From: Sulfurivermis fontis
GTDB taxonomy: Bacteria; Pseudomonadota; Gammaproteobacteria; Thiohalomonadales; Thiohalomonadaceae
Assembly: GCF_004001245.1 (NCBI RefSeq)
Contig: NZ_AP018724.1
Span: forward strand, 1,728,501-1,792,500
Length of the DNA: 64,000 nucleotides
Reading direction: 5' to 3'
The notes under the pieces were generated by a model. It was not told where the DNA came from. It ran no database searches and was given only the letters and a program-made list of their open reading frames with translations. The translations under genes and the position numbers were made by a program. Positions 38,553-47,495 of this stretch are shown here, piece after piece. Numbering within the stretch: the first letter of the stretch is position 1; every line of letters starts with the position of its first letter.

Positions 38553-39839
38553 ATGCATATCGGCCATCCCAGCAGCGGCATCCCCCTGACCCTCGCCCTG
38601 AACAACACGGCGGCGGCCAACCCGCAGTGGCAGGCCGGTCAGGTCCTCGATGCCCGGGTGCTGCAGGCGCAGGCCGACGGCAGCCTGCTGCTGCAACTGG
38701 AAGGACAGAACAAGCCGCTGCAGGCACGCAGCCCGCTGCCGCTGACGGCAGGCCAGCAGGTCAAGCTGCTGGTGGCCGTCGAGGCCGACCGCATCGTGCT
38801 GCGCCTGCTCGATACGCCGGCGGAAGAAACGGCATTGCAACAGGCCTGGCGCAGCGCACTGCCGCGGCAGCAGCCGCTGGTCACCGTACTGCAACACATC
38901 GCACGCCTGGCACAACTGCCGCCAACCACAGCGGCGACGGGAAGTGGCACGCCAATGACCGTGCCGACCGCCGCCGCAACGACGACGGCGGCCAGCCCGC
39001 CCATGCCGGAATTGCCGCTGCCCGAAACGGGGCTGCGTGCGCAACCGACTACATCCACACCGGCGACCACCACGGCAACTGCCGCGGCGGCAACCGCGGC
39101 CGCACCGTCGCCGGAGCAGCTCAAGACCCTGGCGATGGAGCTGCTGAGCCGCCTCGCCGATCCGCAGCGCCTCACCACCGCCGACGGCCTGCGTCAGGCC
39201 ATCAACCAGTCCGGCCTGTTTCTGGAGGCACGCCTCGCGCGCGGCGACACCAGCGCCCTGCAACAGGATTTCCGCGCCGGGCTGCTGCGCCTGCTCGGGG
39301 CCGTGCAGGAACAGATGGCGGCACCGGCCAGCGCCGCACCGCGCAGCGGCGCGGCGTCCACCCCGGCGCTGAACCCGGGCCGGCTGCTGGAGCTGAGCCA
39401 GCACATCGAAGGCGCCCTGGCGCGGGTCAAGGTGCAGCAGTTGCAGACACTGAATGCGCAAACCGGCCCCGATCCGGCCTGGCTGCTGGAACTACCGCTG
39501 CGCCACGGCGCCGGGCAGGAAGTCATGCGCCTGCGCATTCAGCGCGAGAGCGGCAGCAACCATGGCAGCGGCGCCCCCGGCTGGTCGGTGCGGCTGCACT
39601 TCGACAGCGCGCAGCACGGCGGGGTCGACAGCGTCGTCACCCTGCTCGGCGGCAAGGTCGGCGTGAGCTTCTGGGCCGAGCAGCCTGCAACCGCCGCACG
39701 CTTTCAGCAGCACCTGGAGGAACTGCGCGGCCAGTTGCAGCACGCCGGGCTGGAGGTGGCGCACCTGCGCAGCGTTGCCGGCCGCGCCACCCTGAGCGAA
39801 GAGCCCGTCCCCGGCGGCCTGCTGGATCTGAGCGTATGA
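38553..39839 (+). CDS. fliK: Flagellar hook-length control protein (FliK family)
   Basis: 428 residues. It is low-complexity in the middle (Ala/Thr/Pro-rich, about 115-190), as in FliK rulers, with a globular C-terminal domain (about 330-428): WLLELPLRHGAGQEVMRLRIQ, VRLHFD, and SFWAEQPATAARFQQHLEELRGQL, which matches the hook-length control C-terminus that interacts with FlhB. It is coupled by ATGA overlap to the FlhB-like gene downstream. It lies on the opposite strand to the rest of the flagellar cluster. Confidence 0.85.
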   Translation: MHIGHPSSGIPLTLALNNTAAANPQWQAGQVLDARVLQAQADGSLLLQLEGQNKPLQARSPLPLTAGQQVKLLVAVEADRIVLRLLDTPAEETALQQAWRSALPRQQPLVTVLQHIARLAQLPPTTAATGSGTPMTVPTAAATTTAASPPMPELPLPETGLRAQPTTSTPATTTATAAAATAAAPSPEQLKTLAMELLSRLADPQRLTTADGLRQAINQSGLFLEARLARGDTSALQQDFRAGLLRLLGAVQEQMAAPASAAPRSGAASTPALNPGRLLELSQHIEGALARVKVQQLQTLNAQTGPDPAWLLELPLRHGAGQEVMRLRIQRESGSNHGSGAPGWSVRLHFDSAQHGGVDSVVTLLGGKVGVSFWAEQPATAARFQQHLEELRGQLQHAGLEVAHLRSVAGRATLSEEPVPGGLLDLSV

Positions 39840-40132
39840 GCCAGAGCCGCACGCCGCCGAAGAACGCCGTCGCCCTGCACTACGACGGCAAACGCGCGCC
39901 GCGCATCACCGCCAAGGGGCGCGGCGCGGTGGCCGAGGAGATCATCGCGCTGGCACGCGAGCACGGCGTACCGCTGCACGAGGACCGTGAACTGGTGGCG
40001 CTGCTGGCGCAACTGGAGCTGAACGACGAGATACCGCGCGAACTGTATCTGGCGGTGGCGGAGGTGATCGCCTTTGCCTACATGGTGACGGAGAAATTCC
40101 CGCCGGGCTGGGGGCCGGATGGAAAGCTGTAG
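39836..40132 (+). CDS. FlhB C-terminal-domain-like protein (FlhX type)
   Basis: 98 residues corresponding to the cytoplasmic C-terminal domain of FlhB without the membrane part: AVALHYDGKRAPRITAKGRG, then EHGVPLHEDRELVALLAQLELNDEIPRELYLAVAEVIAF. The family's autocleavage motif NPTH is absent, as the segment begins just past it. Such FlhX proteins can substitute for part of FlhB function and are commonly next to fliK. Start from ATGA overlap with fliK. Confidence 0.9.
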   Translation: MSQSRTPPKNAVALHYDGKRAPRITAKGRGAVAEEIIALAREHGVPLHEDRELVALLAQLELNDEIPRELYLAVAEVIAFAYMVTEKFPPGWGPDGKL

Positions 40133-40197
40133 GCGTCCGCTGCGCGGGCGAGTGCATCGGACAGATTATGGGTTTGTTCACCGACGGGGATCGGCAC

Positions 40198-40587
40198 CTA
40201 CTCCTTGCCGAGGCGATGCATCATCGCCACCAGCTCGGCCTCGCCGCGCGACAGGCCGCATACCTCGATGAGGTCGTCCACACTGGCACCCTTGTGCGCC
40301 AGCTTGATGGCCTGATTGTAGGAACGCGCCTCCGGATCTTCCTGGTTGAGCTGGTCCTGGCGCAGGCCCAGTGCCTCCTGCCGTTCGGACAGTTGGCGCA
40401 GGCGCCGTTCCATCTGATTGACACGCTCCCCCATGCCCACCGCCGCGTTGCACAGGGCTCGCATGTCGTTCTGCAAGGTGCGCAGGATCATGGCCTGGCG
40501 CGCCGTGGTGCGCTGCAGCACAAGCACCGCCAGGATTGCGATCACCGCCAGCGCGGCGGCCGCCACCATCAGCCACAGATTGTCCAT
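40198..40587 (-). CDS. DUF2802 family membrane-anchored protein
   Basis: 129 residues: one N-terminal transmembrane helix (about 5-24), a coiled coil (about 35-80, rich in R/Q/L) and a C-terminal helix-turn-helix-like tail (YNQAIKLAHKGASVDDLIEVCGLSRGEAELV). Homologues lie at the end of the cheW region in Pseudomonas. The function is unknown; the position suggests a link to chemotaxis or flagellar placement. Confidence 0.88.
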   Translation of the reverse strand: MDNLWLMVAAAALAVIAILAVLVLQRTTARQAMILRTLQNDMRALCNAAVGMGERVNQMERRLRQLSERQEALGLRQDQLNQEDPEARSYNQAIKLAHKGASVDDLIEVCGLSRGEAELVAMMHRLGKE

Positions 40588-40599
40588 TACTCGCGGTCC

Positions 40600-40809
40600 T
40601 CAGACATACACATCGATATGCGGCTTGCCGTCGTCACGGTCATCATCCCGGGGCGGCCGCTCCTCTCCCGGCGCATCCTCCGACGGCGGATTTTCCTCTT
40701 CCTCCGGTGGTGCTCGCCGCTGCTGCCGGTCGCGCTCCTCGGCGGGAACGCGATGGGGCCGAATCGACGGACTCGGCGGCGGCGGCGGAACCGGGCCGAT
40801 CTCAGCCAT
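40600..40809 (-). CDS. Small Pro/Glu/Arg-rich protein
   Basis: 69 residues, almost entirely disordered: a polyproline start (VPPPPPSP) then alternating acidic and basic stretches (APPEEEENPP, RDDDRDDGKP) and a hydrophobic tail (HIDVYV). The ATG at 40809 overlaps the cheW end by 8 bases, and the stop is 12 bases before the DUF2802 gene, so it is well placed within the operon. Not recognised. Confidence 0.55.
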   Translation of the reverse strand: MAEIGPVPPPPPSPSIRPHRVPAEERDRQQRRAPPEEEENPPSEDAPGEERPPRDDDRDDGKPHIDVYV

Positions 40810-41263
40810 CGCCCTCGGCACTGAGCAGTTTGTTCAGGTCCACCAAGATCAGCAGGCCGTCGTCGAGATTGCTCACCCCCTGGATGAACTTGGCGCTTTC
40901 GTCGTTGCCGACGTTGGGGGCCGTTTCAATGGACGAGGCGCGCAGATCGACCACCTCGGCCACGCTGTCCACCAGCATGCCCACCACCTCGTCACCGGCC
41001 TCCAGGATGACGATGCGGCTGGATTCATCGATGTCCTTCGGTGCCAGGCCGAAGCGCTTGCGCGTGTCGATCACCGTCACCACATTGCCGCGCAGATTGA
41101 TGATGCCGAGCACGAAATCCGGCGCCCCGGGCACCGGCGCGATCTCGGTGTTGCGCAGCACCTCGCGCACCCGCATGACGTCGATGCCGTACTTTTCCGC
41201 ATCGAGACGGAAGGTCACCCATTCGGTGATGGGATCGCTGCCGCTTTGCATTTTTTCGCTCAT
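40802..41263 (-). CDS. cheW: Chemotaxis coupling protein CheW
   Basis: 153 residues, a single CheW domain that links receptors to CheA. Segments: EWVTFRLDAEKYGIDVMRVREVL, VPGAPDFVLGIINLRGNVVTVIDTRKRFGL, and a receptor- and CheA-contacting part near VVGMLVDSVAEV. The start overlaps the preceding CheW-like gene by 4 bases. Confidence 0.95.
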   Translation of the reverse strand: MSEKMQSGSDPITEWVTFRLDAEKYGIDVMRVREVLRNTEIAPVPGAPDFVLGIINLRGNVVTVIDTRKRFGLAPKDIDESSRIVILEAGDEVVGMLVDSVAEVVDLRASSIETAPNVGNDESAKFIQGVSNLDDGLLILVDLNKLLSAEGDG

Positions 41264-41916
41264 TGCTGTTCCCCCTCATCCTGCGCGCCGGATTCCGGCA
41301 TGTCCTCTATCCCGCTGGCCAGCACGTCGGCGAATACCGGCGGGTCCAGCAGGGCGCACATATGTTCAATCACGGTACCGGCGAGCCAGCGCCGCCGGGT
41401 GCGGCTGGTGCGCCAGCGCACCTCGTCGGGCCGCAAGGTCACCACCTCCGCCAGTTCGTCGCAGGCCAGTCCCCAGGTGCCGTCGGCGATGAACACCACA
41501 TGGCGCAGACGTTCCTGCCAGGGACGGATATTCGCCTGCCGATCTTCCGGCATCACCAACTGTGCCGTGTCCACCACCGGCACATTGCGTTCGCGGTACT
41601 GCATCAGCCCCAGATACCAGGGCACATGGCCCGGCAACGGCGTCACCTTGCCCTCCTCCCACTCCTGCACCCCGGACAGCTCCACCAGCGGCACGGCCAG
41701 GGTCAGGCCGTTCACCTTGAACAGCAGGGCCTGAAAGGTTTCGTCGCCCCAGGCCGGGCGTCCCTCACTGCGCCGCGGCGCGGCGACCGGTGCGACGACC
41801 GGCGAAGTGACGGTTTCGATATCCAGCTCCGGCGGCGCCTCGCGCAGCAGCGCCTCGAAATAGACACTGAGCGCATCCTTTTCCGCCACCAATGCCTGCA
41901 ATTTGTCCCGTTCCAT
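41260..41916 (-). CDS. CheW-domain protein with N-terminal extension
   Basis: 218 residues. The CheW-like part (about 70-200; FQALLFKVNGLTLAVPLVELSGVQEW, PWYLGLMQYRERNVPVVDTAQLV) lies behind an N-terminal extension of about 60 residues beginning with a short helical stretch (ERDKLQALVAEKDALSVYFEALL). It corresponds in position to the second CheW-like gene of Pseudomonas. Start set at 41916; the frame is open further up into parA without similarity. Confidence 0.88.
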   Translation of the reverse strand: MERDKLQALVAEKDALSVYFEALLREAPPELDIETVTSPVVAPVAAPRRSEGRPAWGDETFQALLFKVNGLTLAVPLVELSGVQEWEEGKVTPLPGHVPWYLGLMQYRERNVPVVDTAQLVMPEDRQANIRPWQERLRHVVFIADGTWGLACDELAEVVTLRPDEVRWRTSRTRRRWLAGTVIEHMCALLDPPVFADVLASGIEDMPESGAQDEGEQQ

Positions 41917-41918
41917 AC

Positions 41919-42701
41919 TCACAGCCCACCCAGTGTCTGGCTGTCGTTCCCCAGCAGCGTGCCCAGCAGGGCGGTATAGGCGATGACACCGCGGGCGTGG
42001 GGATTGAGATAGGACAGCGGCATGCCCTCGCGGCTCGCCTCGCGGAACTGGGTGTCGATGGGGATCACCGACTTCCACAGCACCTCGGCGTAGTTGTTGC
42101 GCAGATTCTGCAGCGTCTCCAGCGAGGCGCGCGTGCGGCGGTCGAACATGGTGGGCACGATGAGATAGTTGAGCGGGCGCTTGCGCGCCTTGGTCACCAT
42201 CATCAGCGTGCGCATCATGCGCTCCAGTCCCTTGAGGGCGAGAAACTCGGTCTGCACCGGCACCAGCAGATGACTGCTGGCGGCGAGGGCATTGATCATC
42301 AACACGCCCAGCACCGGCGGACAGTCGATGAGCACATAGTCGAAGCGGTTGGCCAGCTGCACCAGGGCGCGGCCGATGACCAGGCCCATGCCCTCCTTCG
42401 CGCCGAGCTGGCGATCCAGCGTCGCCAGCGCCGTGGAGGCCGGCAGCAGCGACAGGCGCTCGAAACGCGTGTCGCGCACGATCTCCGCCGCCGGCTGGCG
42501 GTTGTCGTCCTGGAACAGTGAATAGACGCTTTGTTCGATGCTGTCCGGGTCATGGCCGAAGTAGCTGGTGAGCGAGCCGTGCGGATCGAGGTCCACCATC
42601 AGGGTGTTGTGACCGCGCGCCGCCAGCAGTCCGGCGAGGGTGACGGCGGTGGTGGTCTTGCCCACGCCACCTTTCTGATTGGCTACCGACCAGACCTTCA
42701 T
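41919..42701 (-). CDS. ParA-family ATPase of the chemotaxis cluster
   Basis: 260 residues. Deviant Walker A KGGVGKTT at 10-17, Walker B region YVLIDCPPVLGVLMINALAAS, and a characteristic ParA C-terminus. In Pseudomonas and Vibrio a homologue (ParC) positions chemotaxis arrays at the pole; that role is likely here given its place between motD and cheW genes. It overlaps motD by 4 bases. Confidence 0.92.
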   Translation of the reverse strand: MKVWSVANQKGGVGKTTTAVTLAGLLAARGHNTLMVDLDPHGSLTSYFGHDPDSIEQSVYSLFQDDNRQPAAEIVRDTRFERLSLLPASTALATLDRQLGAKEGMGLVIGRALVQLANRFDYVLIDCPPVLGVLMINALAASSHLLVPVQTEFLALKGLERMMRTLMMVTKARKRPLNYLIVPTMFDRRTRASLETLQNLRNNYAEVLWKSVIPIDTQFREASREGMPLSYLNPHARGVIAYTALLGTLLGNDSQTLGGL

Positions 42702-43507
42702 GTGCCACCTGCCGCCGTGTTGCGCTGAATGTCGAGGGCACGGCGCGCCTTTTCATCCGCCAGGATCACCAGGACCACGCGGCGGTTCTTGCGTCGTCCT
42801 TCCGGCGTGGCATTCTCCGCGATGGGACGGTACTCGCCGTAACCGATGGCGGCCATACGGTCGGGCTGCACGCCTTTGTCCATGAAAAGATGCACCACGG
42901 CAGCGGCGCGATGGGCCGACAACTCCCAATTGGACGGGTAAGCGGCCGTGGCGATGGGCACGTTGTCGGTGAAGCCCTCCACCTGGATGTAGTTGGGATA
43001 CTTCTTGAGGATGCCAGCCAGCTCACTCAACACCGGAATGGCGTCATCCTCCAGGCGCGCGCTGCCGCTGTCGAACAGGATGCTGGTGTTGATCTCGATC
43101 TCCACCCATAGTTCATTGCGCGAGACGTTGATCAGGTCCTGCTGGATCAGCGGCGCCATGGCGCGCTCGAAATCGGAGGCGATCTGTCCCAGCTCGTTGG
43201 ACTCGGCCATCTGCGCCAACTGCTCGATGACACCGGGTGACACCGCCGAAGAGGCCTTCTCCGGCTTGATCGGCGAGGGTTCGCCGCTCACCCCCTCCTC
43301 ACCCACCTGGATCGGCTGCAGGGTCTTGGGCGGAGTATTGAAGGCGGCCACCATGGTATCGGACAGCACGCGGTACTTGCCCTCGTTGATGGAAGAGATG
43401 GAATACATCACCACAAAAAAGGCGAACAGCAATGTGATGAAGTCGGCGTAGGAGATCAGCCAGCGCTCCAGGTTTTCGTGCTCTTCCGGGCGTTTTCTGC
43501 GCGCCAT
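42698..43507 (-). CDS. motD: Flagellar stator protein MotD (MotB-type)
   Basis: 269 residues. Short cytoplasmic N-terminus, then one transmembrane helix (about 20-38) with the proton-channel aspartate D22 (SYADFITLLFAFFVV). The periplasmic OmpA-type peptidoglycan-binding domain fills about 130-255 (QVEGFTDNVPIATAAYPSNWELSAHRAAAVV). It pairs with MotC upstream. Cluster placement beside cheB and parA matches Pseudomonas motCD. Confidence 0.95.
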   Translation of the reverse strand: MARRKRPEEHENLERWLISYADFITLLFAFFVVMYSISSINEGKYRVLSDTMVAAFNTPPKTLQPIQVGEEGVSGEPSPIKPEKASSAVSPGVIEQLAQMAESNELGQIASDFERAMAPLIQQDLINVSRNELWVEIEINTSILFDSGSARLEDDAIPVLSELAGILKKYPNYIQVEGFTDNVPIATAAYPSNWELSAHRAAAVVHLFMDKGVQPDRMAAIGYGEYRPIAENATPEGRRKNRRVVLVILADEKARRALDIQRNTAAGGT

Positions 43508-43515
43508 GCCGACTC

Positions 43516-44256
43516 CTAATGCAGGTAGCCTTGCAGCTTGGTCTGGATATTGCGCGGATTCTCGCCCTCGGCGATGGACACGATGCCTTCGATGATCATC
43601 AGGCGGAACTGGGTCTGGCCGTGGATGATGCTTTTCAACTTGTTGGCGATAGGGATGAGCAGCAGGTTGGCGGTGCCGACACCGTAGATGGTGGCGACGA
43701 AGGCCACCGCGATGCCATGACCGAGCTGGCTCGGATCGGCCAGATTGTTCATCACCTGGATCAGGCCCATCACCGCGCCGATGATACCGATGGTGGGGGT
43801 ATAGCCCCCCATGCTGGCGTAGATGTTGGCGGCCTGCATGTCGTGGTGTTCCTTGGCGTCCACCTCCACCTCCAGGATGCCACGCATCACCTCCGGCTCG
43901 GAGCCGTCCACCAGCAACTGCAGGCCCTTGCGCGCGAAGGCATCCGGCTCGGTTTCGGAGATCGCCTCCAGACCGAGCAGGCCTTCCTTGCGCGCGATAT
44001 TGCTCCAGGCAATCAGTTTTTCGATGGCCTCGTCGGCGGCCAGGGTGGGCGGACGAAAAATCCAGCCCAGAATGTGCAGAGAACGCATGAAGGTACTCAT
44101 GGGCGCCTGCAGCATGATGGCGCCCATGCTGCCGCCCAGCACGATCACCGCCGCCGGTCCGTTGAGCAGTGCGCTGGCCTGGCCACCCTCCAGATACTGG
44201 CCAAGCAGCAGCGCACCGACACCGAAAATCAGACCGACAAGGGTGAGGATATCCAT
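43516..44256 (-). CDS. motC: Flagellar stator protein MotC (MotA-type)
   Basis: 246 residues with four transmembrane segments and the cytoplasmic loop carrying charged residues typical of MotA (between about 70 and 150). Segments of the family are LFGVGALLLGQYLEGG, GGYTPTIGIIGAVMGLIQVM and AVAFVATIYGVGTANLLLIPIANKL. It is 8 bases upstream of motD and 1 base after cheB. Confidence 0.95.
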   Translation of the reverse strand: MDILTLVGLIFGVGALLLGQYLEGGQASALLNGPAAVIVLGGSMGAIMLQAPMSTFMRSLHILGWIFRPPTLAADEAIEKLIAWSNIARKEGLLGLEAISETEPDAFARKGLQLLVDGSEPEVMRGILEVEVDAKEHHDMQAANIYASMGGYTPTIGIIGAVMGLIQVMNNLADPSQLGHGIAVAFVATIYGVGTANLLLIPIANKLKSIIHGQTQFRLMIIEGIVSIAEGENPRNIQTKLQGYLH

Positions 44257-44257
44257 A

Positions 44258-45340
44258 TCACACTCTCTGGCTTATCGCCGTCCCGATTTCGGACAGCGGC
44301 AGTACGGCATCGGCCAATCCCGCTTCCACGATGGCGGCCGGCATACCATAGACGACACAACTGGCCTCGTCCTGTGCCCAGACAGTCGAGCCGCCCTGCT
44401 TCATCAGACGCGCCCCCTCACGGCCATCGGCACCCATGCCGGTAAGCACCACCGCCAGCGCCTGACCGGGAAAGATGCGCGCCACGGAGGTGAAGGTCAC
44501 ATCCACCGACGGCTTGTAGTTCTGGCCCGGTTCGCTCTCGGTAATGCGCACCGTGGTGCGTCCGGCACGCTGGTCCAGCACCATCTGCTTGCCGCCCGGC
44601 GCCAGCAGGGCCAGCCCCGGCTTGAGTTCATCACCATCTTTCGCCTCACGCACTTCGATAGCGCACAGTTGATTGAGGCGCTGGGCAAAGGCCGGGGTGA
44701 AGCTGCCGGGCATGTGCTGGATCAGCACCAGGGGCAGCGGAAAATTGCCGGGCAGCTTGGTGAGCACCTGTTGCAGCGCCACCGGCCCGCCGGTGGACGT
44801 ACCGATGGCCACCAGACGGTACTGGCCGCGCCGCGCCGCCGGCATGGCGCTGGGCACGGGGCGCGCCGCGGCAGCGACAGCCACGGCCGGGCGCGTCGGC
44901 GCCGCCGTCGTGCTCAGCGGACGCTGCGGATGCACCGCGCGCTTGTTGCTGCCGATGGCATAGACCCGCTCGCACAACTGGCGCTTGGCCTCGTCCTGAT
45001 CGCGCGAGATGTCCTCGAATTTCTTCGGCAAGTAATCCACCGCACCGGCATCGAGGGCATCCAGGGTCGCCTTGGCACCGTCGGTGGTCAGCGACGAGAA
45101 CATCAGGATCGGTGTCGGTGTGACGGTCATGATACGGCGCGTCGCGGTGATGCCGTCCATCACCGGCATTTCTATGTCCATGGTCACCACGTCCGGACGC
45201 AGCTTGGCCACCTGCTCCACCGCCTGCGCACCATCGGCCACCGCTCCGACCACCTCAAGGCGCGGATCGGCGTTCAGCATCTCCGTCAGACGGCGGCGGA
45301 AGAAACCGGAATCATCGACAATCAAGACCCGTACGGGCAT
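44258..45340 (-). CDS. cheB: Chemotaxis response regulator / methylesterase CheB
   Basis: 360 residues. Receiver domain (1-120) with D9, D10 and the phosphorylated D55 (VVTMDIEMPVMDG). An Ala/Pro-rich linker (about 140-172) is followed by the methylesterase domain with catalytic S182 (IGTSTGGP), H209 (LIQHMPGSF) and an aspartate near 303 (TGMGADGREGA). It demethylates receptor glutamates. Start set at 45340 with a GAGGAG ribosome site; a TTG 6 bases upstream is possible. Confidence 0.96.
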   Translation of the reverse strand: MPVRVLIVDDSGFFRRRLTEMLNADPRLEVVGAVADGAQAVEQVAKLRPDVVTMDIEMPVMDGITATRRIMTVTPTPILMFSSLTTDGAKATLDALDAGAVDYLPKKFEDISRDQDEAKRQLCERVYAIGSNKRAVHPQRPLSTTAAPTRPAVAVAAAARPVPSAMPAARRGQYRLVAIGTSTGGPVALQQVLTKLPGNFPLPLVLIQHMPGSFTPAFAQRLNQLCAIEVREAKDGDELKPGLALLAPGGKQMVLDQRAGRTTVRITESEPGQNYKPSVDVTFTSVARIFPGQALAVVLTGMGADGREGARLMKQGGSTVWAQDEASCVVYGMPAAIVEAGLADAVLPLSEIGTAISQRV

Positions 45341-45368
45341 CCACAACTCTCCTCAAAGTGAAATCTAC

Positions 45369-47483
45369 TCAGGCCTGGCGGCGACCATAGGACTTCATCA
45401 ATCCAGGCACATCCAGGATCAGGGCGATCTTGCCATCGCCAGTGATGGTGGCGCCGGCCAGGCCCGGCGTACCGTGCAACATGCTGCCCAGCGGCTTGAT
45501 GACCACCTCTTCCTGGCCGATGAGATAGTCCACCACGAAGCCAACCAACTGGGTGCCGATGTGCACCACCACCACATGACCGGACTCCGGCAACGGGATA
45601 CCGCGGCAACCGGCGACCAGCCAGCGCGTCAGGTAGTACAGCGGCAAGGCCTTGCCGCGCACCCTCACCACCAATTGGCCGTCGACCACATTGGTCTTGG
45701 TCAGGTCGAGATGGAAGATTTCGTTGACGCTCACCAGCGGCAGGGCGAAGGTCTGTTCGCGCAGCTTGATCATCAGCGTCGGCATGATGGCCAGGGTCAG
45801 CGGCACCTTGATGGACAAGCGGGTACCCTTGCCCTTCTCGGAATGGATGTCGACGCTACCGTTGAGCTGGGCGATGCGGGTCTTCACCACGTCCATGCCG
45901 ACACCGCGGCCGGATACGTCGGAGATCTCGGTCTTGGTGGAAAAGCCGGCGGCAAAGATCAGGTTGAACGCCTCCTTGTCGTCGAGGCGGGCCGCGGCCT
46001 CGGCATCCATCATGCCCTTCTCCACTGCCTTGCGCCGCAGCACCTCCGGGTCCATGCCAGCGCCGTCGTCCTCGATGATGAGCAGGATGTGATCGCCCTC
46101 CTGCTCGGCAGCGAGCAGCAGGGTGCCCTGACGCGGCTTGCCCGCCTTCTCGCGCACCTCCGGCAGTTCGATGCCGTGATCCACGGCATTGCGCACCAGA
46201 TGCACCATGGGATCGGCCAGCGCCTCGACCAGGTTCTTGTCCAGGTCGGTCTCCTCACCCTGCATCACCAGGTTGACTTCTTTCTTCAGGTTGCGCGCCA
46301 GGTCGCGCACCACGCGCGGGAAGCGGCCGAACACCTTTTTGATCGGCTGCATGCGTGTCTTCATCACCGAGGTCTGCAAATCGCCAGTGACCACGTCGAG
46401 GTTGGCCACCGCCTTGATCATTTCCTCGCGCGCCTGATTCATGTCGCCGACATGCGCCAGGGTGGCGATGCGGTTGCGTACCAGCACCAGCTCGCCCACC
46501 ATGTTCATGATGTCGTCCAGGCGCTTGGTATCCACGCGTACCGTGGTCTCGGCCTGAGCGGCGGTGACCTTGTCGCCGGCAGGTTCGGCCGCCGCCGGGG
46601 CGGAGGCCGGCGCCGGCTTTGGTGTAGGCGCAGCAGGGGCAACAGGAGCTGCCGGCGCCGCGGCCGGTGCCTTGAACTTGCCCTTGCCATGCAGTTCGTC
46701 CAGCAGCGCCTCGAACTCCTCCTCGGTAATGTCCTCGCCGCCCGCCGCATCCGCAGGGGCAACCGGCGCAGCGGGGGCCGCGGCCGGCACCTTGAACTTG
46801 CCCTTGCCGTGCAGTTCGTCGAGCAGCGCCTCGAACTCTTCCTCGGTGATGTCCTCATCGGATGAGGTCGGGGCCGCAGCGGCTGCGGGGGCAGGCGCCG
46901 CCGCTGTGGTGGCCGGATTTTCCAAGGCATCGAGCAGTGCCTCGAATTCCTCATCGGTGATATCGCCCATCTCCCCTTCCACCATGGAGGCCACGGCGGC
47001 AGGTGGAGTCGCCGCGGGTGGCGCGGCGACAGTTTCGGGGGCGGGCGCGGCGACAGTTTCGGGGGCGGGTGCGGCGGCCGCAGGCTGCATGGCATCGGGC
47101 TGGGCCAGCGCCTCCAGCCCCTGGAGCAGTTCCGCCGGGGCCGGGTCCGGCTCTTCGGCTGCGCGCAGCTGCTCGAACTGGGCATTGAGCACGTCGAGCA
47201 CCGGCAGCACGGTGTCCATCAGCTGCGGTGTCACCTGCTTCTGACCGTTGCGCAGCAGGTTGAATACATCCTCGGAACGATGGCACACGTCCACCATGTT
47301 GTTCAGGCCAAGAAAACCGGCACCGCCCTTGATGGTGTGAAAACCGCGAAACACTGCGTTGAGCAGATCGTGATCGTCGGGGCTGCGCTCCAGCTCCACC
47401 AACTGCTCGTTGAGCTGTTCCAGTATCTCGCCCGCCTCGACCATGAAGTCCTGCAGGATTTCATCATCCGCATTCAGTGCCAT
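45369..47483 (-). CDS. cheA: Chemotaxis histidine kinase CheA
   Basis: 704 residues. HPt domain (1-105) with H49 (FHTIKGGAGFLGL). A long linker (about 115-320), Ala/Pro-rich, holds a tandem duplication with the motif ITEEEFEALLDELHGKGKFK in two copies and a partial third. Dimerisation, HATPase (NAVDHGIELPEVREKAGK; ASFSTKTEISDVSGRGVGMD) and CheW-like domains follow in order. It phosphorylates CheY and CheB. No separate CheY-binding P2 domain is obvious. Confidence 0.96.
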   Translation of the reverse strand: MALNADDEILQDFMVEAGEILEQLNEQLVELERSPDDHDLLNAVFRGFHTIKGGAGFLGLNNMVDVCHRSEDVFNLLRNGQKQVTPQLMDTVLPVLDVLNAQFEQLRAAEEPDPAPAELLQGLEALAQPDAMQPAAAAPAPETVAAPAPETVAAPPAATPPAAVASMVEGEMGDITDEEFEALLDALENPATTAAAPAPAAAAAPTSSDEDITEEEFEALLDELHGKGKFKVPAAAPAAPVAPADAAGGEDITEEEFEALLDELHGKGKFKAPAAAPAAPVAPAAPTPKPAPASAPAAAEPAGDKVTAAQAETTVRVDTKRLDDIMNMVGELVLVRNRIATLAHVGDMNQAREEMIKAVANLDVVTGDLQTSVMKTRMQPIKKVFGRFPRVVRDLARNLKKEVNLVMQGEETDLDKNLVEALADPMVHLVRNAVDHGIELPEVREKAGKPRQGTLLLAAEQEGDHILLIIEDDGAGMDPEVLRRKAVEKGMMDAEAAARLDDKEAFNLIFAAGFSTKTEISDVSGRGVGMDVVKTRIAQLNGSVDIHSEKGKGTRLSIKVPLTLAIMPTLMIKLREQTFALPLVSVNEIFHLDLTKTNVVDGQLVVRVRGKALPLYYLTRWLVAGCRGIPLPESGHVVVVHIGTQLVGFVVDYLIGQEEVVIKPLGSMLHGTPGLAGATITGDGKIALILDVPGLMKSYGRRQA
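46634..46873 (-). repeat. Two 120-base direct repeats inside cheA
   Basis: Two adjacent units with a period of 120 bases (beginning 46634 and 46754), each encoding about 40 residues: an acidic ITEEEFEALLDELHGKGKFK helix plus a P/A spacer. A degenerate third copy (DITDEEFEALLDAL) lies just above, in about 46874-46975. The repeat is in frame, so the copy number changes only the linker length. Confidence 0.85.
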
Positions 47484-47495
47484 CTGTGCGCTCCG

